From: an uncultured Planctomycetaceae bacterium
GTDB lineage: Bacteria; Planctomycetota; Planctomycetia; Planctomycetales; Planctomycetaceae
Length of the DNA stretch: 10,628 nt
Direction: 5' to 3'
Assembly (NCBI GenBank): GCA_937952455.1
Contig: CALFYU010000263.1
Span: forward strand, 1-10,628
Shown: positions 1-7,500 of the stretch, piece after piece
How the letters are laid out: every line of letters starts with the position of its first letter
Position numbering within the stretch: position 1 is the first letter of the stretch
The notes under the pieces: generated by a model
What the model saw: only the letters and a program-made list of their open reading frames with translations
What the model was told of the DNA's origin: nothing
Database searches by the model: none
Made by a program: the position numbers and the translations under genes

Positions 1-537
1 TGTGACTAAAGCCGGTTCCCTTTGAAACGCGCCGGTGGCCCACAACGTCCCAAGGACCAAAAATCCCAGAAGGGTCGCCGCGGCGCTGCCGAAGAGCCAA
101 GGTGCCGGTTGTCGCGTCGACTTTTCGGACGTCGTTGTCGTGGGGCGAGTTGCATCGTCCGTTGCAACGGTAACTGGCGGCGGAGTGGTCGGGGCCAAAG
201 TGGGGGGAGAACTACCTGCCATAACAGGCGTCGGTTGCGCCGCCGTTGTTGCCGGCGGTTCAAATTGTATTTCCGGACCAGCCGCGCTGAGTCGAATCGT
301 GTCGCCCGGTTTGAGCCAGTGGACGCGGGCCGGAGGGGAACCGGAGGCGGATATCAGATGGTCCCCTTCGCTTTCGATCATCCACCGCCCGGCGACCCGT
401 TTGATCATGGCATGCTGCGGCTGCAGTCGGTCGTCGTTAGGCAGACGGATTGTGCACCCTTCGGCGCCGCCGATCATCGCCGAGTTCCCGTCCACTTCGA
501 TGATAATTCCCGATTCGGTCGCAATTCGAAAGGCCAT
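1..537 (-). CDS. FHA-like domain single-pass membrane protein, partial (C-terminus beyond left edge)
   Basis: The frame is open from ATG at 537 to the window edge (179 codons, no stop), so the C-terminus is missing. Residues 1-93 resemble a forkhead-associated (FHA) fold: a short beta-rich N-terminus (MAFRIATESGIIIEV), an IGG turn at 22-24, TIRLPND at 29-35, then QPQHAMI at 39-45 and GRWMIES at 50-56. FHA domains normally bind phosphothreonine through Arg of a GR turn and Ser of an SxxH motif; here these are Gly and Gln, with only the His kept. Residues 94-146 are a Pro/Thr-rich linker and 147-169 a hydrophobic helix, so the FHA-like part is probably cytoplasmic. It is the last visible gene of the minus-strand row, 75 bases after the secreted-protein gene. 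The start is chosen because the domain begins right there; the ribosome site is weak (GGA five bases upstream). The FHA assignment is by pattern only and a type III secretion-style FHA variant is possible. Confidence 0.72.
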   Translation of the reverse strand, partial: MAFRIATESGIIIEVDGNSAMIGGAEGCTIRLPNDDRLQPQHAMIKRVAGRWMIESEGDHLISASGSPPARVHWLKPGDTIRLSAAGPEIQFEPPATTAAQPTPVMAGSSPPTLAPTTPPPVTVATDDATRPTTTTSEKSTRQPAPWLFGSAAATLLGFLVLGTLWATGAFQREPALVT

Positions 538-612
538 CTGTTTCCAACTCGTTTCGCTGCGGTTTGACTGACGACTGGATGTTTCGGTCGTCGTCGGGGG
601 ATGACGAGAAAA
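538..612. other. Short spacer between two minus-strand genes
   Basis: These 75 bases lie between the stop of the secreted-protein gene and the start of the FHA-like gene. The frame of the FHA-like gene stays open across it, with no ATG upstream of 537 in that frame. No hairpin with a T-run and no clear promoter is visible, so read-through within one transcript is likely (inference). Confidence 0.4.
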
Positions 613-1767
613 TCACTTGGCGGCGTCCGCATCGTTGTGGTCGGCCGACGTCAGGTACAGGTCACGCATGATATAGAATGTTTCATGATAGGCCGACTCA
701 TCCCCCTGGCGTGCGGGGGCGAATTCCAATCCGTGGCGCGACATGTGACTCACCAGGGCGACGAGGTTGTCGCCTTCGAATCGGGTCGAATCGTCCAATG
801 CGGCGTCACCTCCCAATTCCTGCAGCCGCGCCAGTTCTCCGGCCAAGCTTTGCAGAAAACGCTTCGACGTCAAGAACTGGTGAAAGTATTTGCCGCCGGC
901 CTGTGTGCGACGTTCTTTTGTGTAGTATTTGTAGAACTCGCGGTCGAGCCGATCGTGCGCCTGCAGCAACCGCTTCATGAGTGCATTATCCACGGTCCCG
1001 CCGTCGCGGCCGGCTTGGACGACATCATTTCGCGCCTGTTCGAATTCTTCACGTTGTTTCGCAAAATGTTCATCGCGCAAGGCAAACGGCCACCCGGCGA
1101 TGTCCAACGCGTCTCCGCTGTTGGCCTGAAATACCAATCCGTTGCCGCCTGGGACATCCTCGCGGAGTCGGAGTTTGGATAACACGTCCGGTGAGAGCTG
1201 CAGACGCTTGAGCAGGGCATCGTCGAAATCCGCCAGCGAATAATGTGTCGCCAACAACCCGGCCGAGAGACGGTCCAACAGGAAATTCAGTGCTTTGCCG
1301 TTGACGATCGCCGGGCCGTTGAGTTCCGGATGGTCTTTCAATCGCCGCCAGGTGAGGTTGTTACGAAGGTCGGCCGCGTCCAAGGGGGCCGTATACTCGC
1401 GCATTTTGGCGGCGCGATAGATTTCCTTTTTCTCCCAATAAGCGCGGGCGTATTCAACGGAGTTTGCAATTTCCTTGCGAAATGCGTCCGCACGAATCTC
1501 ACGCGCTTCCGCGTGTCGTACGGCGCTTTCACCGACGCTGCGCACCCAATTGGCTTGTGCGTGGATGCGGTTGGAAATGGCGTCGCCCGGGCCGTAAAAA
1601 CCTCGCCATCCCCAATAGGGTCCCCAACCCAAACTGAGATTGCGATAAGGGCGCGGCGGCGGGGCATTGCCTTGTGCCCGGACGGATTCCGCAACGGCAA
1701 TCCCGACCGAGAACGCCAACAAGGCTGCTAGCGTCATCTTTCGATAATCTTGTTTCAGGCAATTCAT
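613..1767 (-). CDS. Secreted helical protein of unknown function
   Basis: I do not recognise a known family in this 384-residue protein. It has a clear signal peptide: a short basic n-region with K5, R9 and K10, a hydrophobic stretch at about 11-26, and possible signal peptidase I sites after AVA (26) or VRA (31). There is no lipobox. The mature N-terminus is rich in Gly, Trp and Tyr (GWGPYWGWRGFYGPG at 47-61), followed by a charged, mostly helical body with many Arg, Glu, Ala and Leu residues (about 65-130 and 215-330). No metal-binding or catalytic motif stands out. The start is supported by GAGG at 1778-1775, seven bases upstream, which overlaps the TGA of the Hsp70-like gene; this suggests translational coupling. 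The protein ends in a small Asp/Ala-rich tail. Because it is exported while its neighbour is a cytoplasmic chaperone-like ATPase, a direct partnership is unclear. Confidence 0.85.
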   Translation of the reverse strand: MNCLKQDYRKMTLAALLAFSVGIAVAESVRAQGNAPPPRPYRNLSLGWGPYWGWRGFYGPGDAISNRIHAQANWVRSVGESAVRHAEAREIRADAFRKEIANSVEYARAYWEKKEIYRAAKMREYTAPLDAADLRNNLTWRRLKDHPELNGPAIVNGKALNFLLDRLSAGLLATHYSLADFDDALLKRLQLSPDVLSKLRLREDVPGGNGLVFQANSGDALDIAGWPFALRDEHFAKQREEFEQARNDVVQAGRDGGTVDNALMKRLLQAHDRLDREFYKYYTKERRTQAGGKYFHQFLTSKRFLQSLAGELARLQELGGDAALDDSTRFEGDNLVALVSHMSRHGLEFAPARQGDESAYHETFYIMRDLYLTSADHNDADAAK

Positions 1768-1772
1768 CGCGT

Positions 1773-1778
1773 CGCCTC
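1773..1778 (-). promoter_or_regulatory. Ribosome binding site overlapping the preceding stop codon
   Basis: On the minus strand GAGGCG sits seven bases (from GAGG) before the ATG at 1767. Its first two bases are also the last two bases of the TGA (1779-1777) that ends the Hsp70-like gene. This arrangement supports the chosen start and coupled translation of the two genes. Confidence 0.6.
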
Positions 1779-3405
1779 ATGGTTTTGGTTGCGTTTGGGG
1801 TTCCTGAAAGCCGAGTGGGCCCGACGCGTTGGAGAGTTTTTTACGCCATTGACGAAAGGTCGCTTCGGTGAGGCCCGAATCGCGTTGGATCGTCATCGCG
1901 ACCTCGCGGTCGATGCTTGGCACGCGGGCACGGACGCGCAGCCGGCCGTTGGCCGCATATTGGAAGATGACTTCCACGACCGTCCCTGCCGGCAGGTCCT
2001 GCGGGAGATTATCGATCAAGCAACGGCCGATCGGCGTGGCGTTGTTTCCCGACGAGTCGCCCCCTTCGATCACCTTGACCGCAATTTGCCGTTGCGCCGG
2101 TTTGGACGTCCGAAACCGCCGTCCCTGCACCGCGGGCAGCACGGTATTCTGCGGGATGATCACCGAATTCTTGGGACGCCCGGTCTGCGGGTCTTGGGCC
2201 AAAACTCCCAGGCTGTGCGAGTTGACGTTTTTGATCTGCATCGATGGCGGTTCACCGTCGCGCGTCGCGAGCAACAGACCGGCATAAATCGCGGCCCCTT
2301 GCGCCACTGCTTCGTCTTCCGACGAGGAACGATCGATCGGCAATCCCGAAGCCCGCTCAACCGCGTCGTGAATCATGGGCATGCGGCTGGAACCTCCGAC
2401 CAATAGCAGTCGGGTGACGTCGCTCCAACCGACGCCGGCGTCCTTGAGAACTTTGCGCATGGTGAACAGCGTCCGCTCCACAAGATCAGCTGTGAGGGAC
2501 TCGAACTGTTCGCGGGTCAATTCGACTCGCAGCCCCTCGCCGCCGTACTCGAAATGGATCATCGCCTTTTCGCGGGCGGTGAGTGTCCGTTTGGCGTCTT
2601 CGGCGTCGCGCAACAGCCGTTGCCGGCCGCTGGGGTTTTGACGGGGATCGATTCCCCGGAATTTCGAGAGAAACTGTTCCGCAACGTAATCGGCGATCCG
2701 CTGATCCCAATCCAGGCCGCCCAGATAGACGTCGCCGGCGGTGGCCACCGTGTTGTAATTTTTGCCGTCGATCTCCATCAATGTAACGTCGAACGTCCCG
2801 CCTCCCAGATCGTATACCAAAATCCGCTCGGTCTGCCGGGCGGCGCCCTGATCGTCCAGGAAGCCTTGGCGGTAGCCATAGGCAATGGCGGCTGCGGTCG
2901 GTTCGTTGATCACGTCCAGGACTTCGAGTCCGGCGAGACGTCCTGCGTCCTGCGTGGCTTTACGGCGCGGCTCGTTGAAGAACGCGGGGACGGTGATCAC
3001 GACTTCAGATATTGGACCGAGCGCTTTTTCGGTGTCCCGCTTCAATTTCTCCAGGATCAATGACTGGATCACTTCCGGCGGGACCTGCTCCCCCAACAGC
3101 GGACGCGAATAGTGCGGGCTGCCCATATCGCGTTTGGCGAAGTCGGCGATTCGCTCCGGTTCCATGCCGGCCGCTTTGACGGCTTCTTTACCCACGACGA
3201 CGGAAGATTCATCAAAAAGAACTACGCTCGGAGTCACGCGGTCTCCCTCGCTGTTGACAATCATGCAGGGACGCCGGGATGCATCCAAATAGGACACCGC
3301 CGAAAACGTAGTCCCCAGATCGATCCCAATGGGAATTTGGCGTGATTGCGACATCGAGTGGTCCAGTTCGCCGTTAGACGTGAGTGGCGGTGCGTGCGTG
3401 ATCAT
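1777..3405 (-). CDS. Hsp70/DnaK-like ATPase lacking the C-terminal lid
   Basis: This is an Hsp70-family molecular chaperone-like protein of 542 residues, versus about 640 for DnaK. The nucleotide-binding domain is complete: phosphate-1 loop IGIDLGTT (26-33), the FAKRDMG segment with the lysine matching DnaK K70 (91), NEPTAAAIAYG (167-177), phosphate-2 loop DLGGGTFD (199-206) with the conserved Thr (204), the adenosine motif LLVGGSSRMP (334-343) and DEAVAQGAA (364-372). A substrate-binding beta domain follows (about 395-510, beginning SHSLGV). The protein then stops after a short helical Pro/Gln-rich tail, so the alpha-helical lid and any EEVD-like end are absent. Family knowledge says the lid slows peptide release, so binding here may be weak or specialised (inference). 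Homology would favour the internal Met at 3354 (MSQSRQIPIG), 17 residues in; the extension is codon-like, and neither start has a clear ribosome site. It heads the minus-strand row and is unlikely to be the main DnaK because no grpE or dnaJ gene lies beside it. Confidence 0.93.
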   Translation of the reverse strand: MITHAPPLTSNGELDHSMSQSRQIPIGIDLGTTFSAVSYLDASRRPCMIVNSEGDRVTPSVVLFDESSVVVGKEAVKAAGMEPERIADFAKRDMGSPHYSRPLLGEQVPPEVIQSLILEKLKRDTEKALGPISEVVITVPAFFNEPRRKATQDAGRLAGLEVLDVINEPTAAAIAYGYRQGFLDDQGAARQTERILVYDLGGGTFDVTLMEIDGKNYNTVATAGDVYLGGLDWDQRIADYVAEQFLSKFRGIDPRQNPSGRQRLLRDAEDAKRTLTAREKAMIHFEYGGEGLRVELTREQFESLTADLVERTLFTMRKVLKDAGVGWSDVTRLLLVGGSSRMPMIHDAVERASGLPIDRSSSEDEAVAQGAAIYAGLLLATRDGEPPSMQIKNVNSHSLGVLAQDPQTGRPKNSVIIPQNTVLPAVQGRRFRTSKPAQRQIAVKVIEGGDSSGNNATPIGRCLIDNLPQDLPAGTVVEVIFQYAANGRLRVRARVPSIDREVAMTIQRDSGLTEATFRQWRKKLSNASGPLGFQEPQTQPKP

Positions 3406-3713
3406 CGCTGGTGAGAATTGTCGTACTTCTTGTCAAATCAGTCTAAAGAGGAAACAAGCGCGCCGCAAACCGGATTCAATCCTCGCGTCGGAACAACTGG
3501 GAAAGGCTGAGGTGCGCCGCTTGTTATTTAGGATATGCGAATTACGTGCGCCGTCCCGACAAAGATTCCGAATTTCTGTGGCGAATCATCCCATCTTACG
3601 GTATCGTCGAGAGTTGGGACGCACGGATCAAATCAGTCGCTCACGATAATTCCCGTGTGTCCCGTGCTACGCGGATCACGTTTGCTGTCGGGCCGGGCGC
3701 ATTCTAATGGGTT
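3406..3713. promoter_or_regulatory. Divergent intergenic region between the Hsp70-like and sigma-factor genes
   Basis: These 308 bases separate two divergent transcription units and must hold promoters for both unless transcription comes from further away. It is more AT-rich than the genes, especially at about 3425-3465 and 3520-3600. I see no protein-like reading frame, no RNA gene and no strong inverted repeat. A minus-strand TTGACA at 3436-3431 and a plus-strand GATAAT at 3643-3648 resemble half-promoters, but neither has a matching partner at normal spacing. If the sigma factor regulates itself, its binding site should lie here (inference). Confidence 0.5.
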
Positions 3714-4334
3714 ATGATGACGGGGCTTATGGCGAACTCCAGCGACGGCTCGATCACGCAATTCTTCGACAGGCTGCGGGGGGGTGACCGCAGCGCGGCC
3801 GGCCGATTGCTCGATGAGTTTTTCCCCCGCTTGGTGGGATTGGCCCGCAAGACGCTGGCGGGAAGCCCGTCGCAGGTTGCTGATGAACAGGATGCGGCGC
3901 AAAGCGCATTTGCGAGCTTCTGGCAACGCGCACAGCGGGGCGATTTCGGCGGGGATCTGGACCGCAACGAAGTCTGGAATCTACTGGCTACGATCACCGT
4001 CCGCAAAGCGCTCAAACAGATCGAACGGGAGCGCGCTCTAAAACGCGGGGGGGGAAGAGTTTATGCCGAGTCTGTTCTCGCCGGACTCGGAAATCCGGAC
4101 GGCCAAGCGTTCAGCCTCGACCAGCAATTTGGCGCCGTTGCGTCGGAGGAGTTCGACCTCGTCTGCGAAGAGCTATTGATGAAATTGGATGAGGAACCGC
4201 GGGCTTTTGCTCTGCTGCGGATTATGGGTTACAAGAATCGGGAGATCGCCGAGTTGCATGACTGTACCGAACGTAAGGTGGAGCGCAAGCTGAATCTGAT
4301 CCGTCTGATCTGGCAGCGGGAAGTCGAAGATTAG
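3714..4334 (+). CDS. ECF-type RNA polymerase sigma factor (planctomycete kinase-linked kind)
   Basis: This 206-residue protein directs RNA polymerase to specific promoters. Region sigma-2 spans about 14-115, with the helix DEQDAAQSAFASFW (57-70) corresponding to the core-binding and -10 recognition segment, followed by LLATITVRKALKQIERE (90-106). Region sigma-4 spans about 148-202, with the helix-turn-helix around YKNREIAELHDCTERKVERK (173-192) for -35 recognition. The RGGGR sequence between the two halves and the overall pattern match the sigma-70 ECF-like family expanded in planctomycetes, many of which sit beside Ser/Thr kinase genes. There is no obvious anti-sigma gene next door; instead the giant kinase follows 180 bases later, so control by phosphorylation is plausible (inference). 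An in-frame TAA at 3705 lies just upstream, so the start must be 3714, 3717 or 3729; no strong ribosome site distinguishes them. Confidence 0.9.
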   Translation: MMTGLMANSSDGSITQFFDRLRGGDRSAAGRLLDEFFPRLVGLARKTLAGSPSQVADEQDAAQSAFASFWQRAQRGDFGGDLDRNEVWNLLATITVRKALKQIERERALKRGGGRVYAESVLAGLGNPDGQAFSLDQQFGAVASEEFDLVCEELLMKLDEEPRAFALLRIMGYKNREIAELHDCTERKVERKLNLIRLIWQREVED

Positions 4335-4514
4335 GGCCCGACGGTCTGCTGGGCACGGCGAAATCGGCAAAAAATATTGGAGGCTCGGATTTTTTTCGTC
4401 GGAATCGCCGGGCCGTTGGGAATGAACAGATGGGGACCGGACGGTGACTCTGCCGGATCGATGCGGCAGCTTCACGCTCCCTGGCCGTCACGCCGATGAC
4501 GAAAAGGCGAGGAA
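4335..4514 (+). other. Spacer between sigma-factor and kinase genes
   Basis: These 180 bases contain no plausible gene. An A-run (4369-4374) and a T-run (4390-4396) could pair as a weak 7-bp A/T stem around a 13-base loop, and GCCC (4336-4339) can pair with GGGC (4351-4354), but neither makes a convincing terminator. The kinase could therefore be transcribed from the sigma-factor promoter, from its own promoter here, or from both. Confidence 0.35.
4504..4507 (+). promoter_or_regulatory. Ribosome binding site of the giant kinase gene
   Basis: AAGG lies seven bases before the ATG at 4515, with a second GAGGA closer in. An in-frame TGA at 4497-4499 leaves this ATG as the first possible one, which fixes the start together with the Shine-Dalgarno-like sequence. 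Confidence 0.5.
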
Positions 4515-7500
4515 ATGACCGAAGAACGGAAGACACAGTCACTCGACGCCGCGCAAGAGATCGATAGTCTGTGCGATCAATTCGAGCAGGACTGGAAGTC
4601 GGCCAAGAATCCGCGGATCGAAGAGTTCCTCACCCGCGCCAGCGGGGCCGAGGTCGCGGAGTTGCTCCGCGCGCTGTTGCAAGTCGAAGTCGAATTGACG
4701 CGGAAAGCGGGGCAGCCCGTCTCCCCAGAGTCGATCGCCGCGCGATTCGCGGAGTATGCCGACGTCGTGGCCGACGTGCTGGATTCCGTTTACAACAAAC
4801 CGGCCGCTGACAGTTCGCTGGAAGTCACGCGGGCACAGACGCCGACGTTTAGTCTCCGAGACGCTTCGATCGATACGTCTCAAGACAACCGGACGACCGT
4901 CGTCGGCACGTCAAAAGGGACGCCGCGGAATCTGGGGCGATTTGAAATCCGCCAGAAGCTTGGAGAAGGGGCGTTCGGAACGGTCTATCGCGCTTACGAT
5001 CCCCAGTTGCATCGGCAGGTGGCGCTCAAGGTTCCTCGCGCCGGTGTATTAGAAACTCAAGATGACGTCGAACGGTTTCTCCAGGAAGCCCGCGCCGCCG
5101 CCACGTTACGTCATTCGCACATCTGCCCGATCTATGACTTCGGCAAGATCGGCGACGACGACTTCATCGCCACGTCCTACATCTCGGGCAAACCGCTTTC
5201 ATCGGTGCTGACGAATTCTAAGCAGATCAGCCACCGCAAGATTGCCGCTGCCGTTCGAAAGATCGCGCTAGCACTCGAAGAAGCCCACAAGCAGAGTGTT
5301 GTGCACCGCGACCTGAAACCGTCGAACATCATGATCGACAAAAAGGGAGAGCCGGTCGTCATGGACTTCGGCCTGGCCCGCAAAGTTTCCGGCGACGAGG
5401 CACAATTGACGCATAGCGGAGCGATCCTGGGGACGCCCGCTTATATGCCGCCCGAGCAGGCCCGTGGAAACTCGAAGGACGTGGGGCCGACGTCGGACGT
5501 TTATAGCTTGGGTGTGATCTTGTACGAACTGCTGTGCGGCCGCCGACCGTTTCGCGGCGCTGTCGCCGAAGTGTTCGCTCAAATCTTATACGAGCAGCCG
5601 CAGCCACCTTCGGCACATCAGGCGGACGTCGATCCTGAATTGGAGACAATCTGTCTCAAGGCGATGGCCAAGGATCCGTCGGAGCGTTATCCGTCGATGG
5701 CGGCGTTCGCCGACGCCTTGGCGGAGTACCTGCGTGCCTTACGGGCAGCGGAAGGGGATACGGGGAGCGATTCCCGGGAAGTGGGGGTGTTGAAGTCGGT
5801 GGCCGACAGCGGTCCGTTGCCCGTGCAACCGCCTGCGAAGAAGAAGCGAACGCAGCGTAAGCCCACGAAAAAGCCCGGTTTCGACCCTTACCACAAGTGG
5901 CTGGGGATTCCGCCGGAGGAGCAGCCGCCGCACTATTATCGGTTATTGGGCTTACATCTGTTCGAGGCGGACGGGGATGTGATTGATACCGCCGCCGAAC
6001 GGCAGATGAGCTACCTGCACCAGATCGCTGCCGGTCCGCACGCGGCGGAGTCGCAAAAACTGCTCAACGAACTCGCCGCCGCCCGGTTATGCTTGTTGAA
6101 CCCCGAGAAGAAGGCGGCCTATGACGCGCAGTTGCAGGCGCAGCTCGATAGCGCGGCCGATGCGGTGGAAGGCGTCGCGGTCGACGACGATGAGTTTGAA
6201 GAGCTCGCGTCGCTGCCGAAGCGGACGCAAGTGTCGAGCGGGGAGCCGCCGTGGTGGAAGACGTTGGATCGCCGGGTTGTGGCGGCGGGCGGTGTGCTGT
6301 TTTGCCTATTATTGGGCGTGGTGATCATCATTAAGAGTAATGGCACAACTGTTAAGGTCACCCCCGAAGGTTCCGACGCGGAAGCCGAAGTGACCGCAAA
6401 GGACGGCGAAGTCTCTGTCACGTCGTCCGGTCGCGTGACGGTCAAAGTCAGATCCAAGTTCCCAGGAGAATCCACCGCCGACGGCGCCCCGCCACTGATG
6501 GTGGCCCCGTTTGACGCATCCGCCATTCGTCAGAACCGCGAGGAGTGGTCGAAGTACCTCAAATCGCCAGTCGAGTTGACCAACTCGGTCGGTATGAAGC
6601 TGACACTGATACCGCCAGGCGAATTTGTGATGGGCTGGGGCGCTGAGAGTGCCCCTGAAGGATTGAAGGATGCACGTCCGGCTCACAAGGTGCGCCTCAC
6701 ACGTGCGTTTTATGCCGCCACGCACGAGGTCACTCAGGGGCAATACGAAGCGGTCGTCGGCACCAATCCGAGTCACTTCAAGGGATCTGCGAGTCTTCCC
6801 GTGGAGTCCGTCACTTGGTATGACGCGATCGCGTTCTGCAATCTCTTGAGCGAAAAGGAGGGCTTGGCTCCATACTACAAGGCTGGCGGGACGACCATCG
6901 GAGGAGATGGTTACCGTCTGCCGACCGAGGCGGAGTGGGAATACTCCTGCCGTGGCGGGACCCAGAGCATCTACTTCCATGGTGACAATTGGCGCGCAGT
7001 GGACCGTTTCGCTTGGACGGGCACGAACAGCGATCAACGGACTCACCTCGTTGGCGAAAAACCTGGCAACCCCTTCGGCCTCCATGACATGACGGGAAAC
7101 GTTTTTGAGTGGTGTGGGGATTGGTACGGAGAATACCCCAGCGGCAAGGTTATCACTGTTGATCCGACCGGCCCCGCGGCCGGGACAGTTCGCGTCATAC
7201 GCGGATGCGCTTTTAGGTGGAATACGCGCGATCTCTTTGCGTCATCCCACCGCGGATGGCGCCGCATAAGCCCCAATGACAAGCACAACTACAACGGCTT
7301 TCGAGTCGTTCGCAGCGTTCCTCGGCCCGCAACATTAAAAGACAAATCGTCTGAACCCGACGAGAGAGACTCCTTCGTCAACGCCATGTCGTTGGAATTC
7401 GACGCGGCGCAGGACCAAGTTACGTTTCCGACATTTCCCCAGAACATGAAAGGCCCACTCACGGTCGATCTTTGGCTGCAGCCGCATGCCTTTTCAGGCA

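Noticed and set aside
22..571. Two long overlapping plus-strand reading frames
   Set aside because: They lie opposite the FHA-like gene, are Arg/Cys-rich or low in protein character, and the minus-strand frame gives a coherent domain plus linker plus membrane helix.
601..3063. Several plus-strand frames opposite the secreted-protein and Hsp70-like genes (for example 601-1182 and 1750-2406)
   Set aside because: They are shadows of strongly supported minus-strand genes.
1777..3405. Naming this gene dnaK
   Set aside because: It lacks the lid, is about 100 residues short and has no grpE or dnaJ neighbour, so it is probably a specialised paralogue.
3431..3436. TTGACA on the minus strand as a -35 box for the Hsp70-like gene
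   Set aside because: The sequence 16-18 bases downstream has no resemblance to a -10 box.
3643..3648. GATAAT as a -10 box for the sigma-factor gene
   Set aside because: The nearest -35-like sequence (TTGGGA, 3614-3619) is 23 bases away, too far for a standard promoter.
4369..4396. A/T stem with T-run as a terminator after the sigma-factor gene
   Set aside because: The stem is only A-T pairs with a 13-base loop, too weak for an intrinsic terminator.
6309..7085. A 258-codon minus-strand frame
   Set aside because: It is antisense to the FGE-like domain, whose motifs are unmistakable, and its own translation shows no recognisable motif.
6570..7310. Reading the FGE-like domain as an active sulfatase-modifying enzyme
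   Set aside because: The catalytic cysteine positions are not cysteine.
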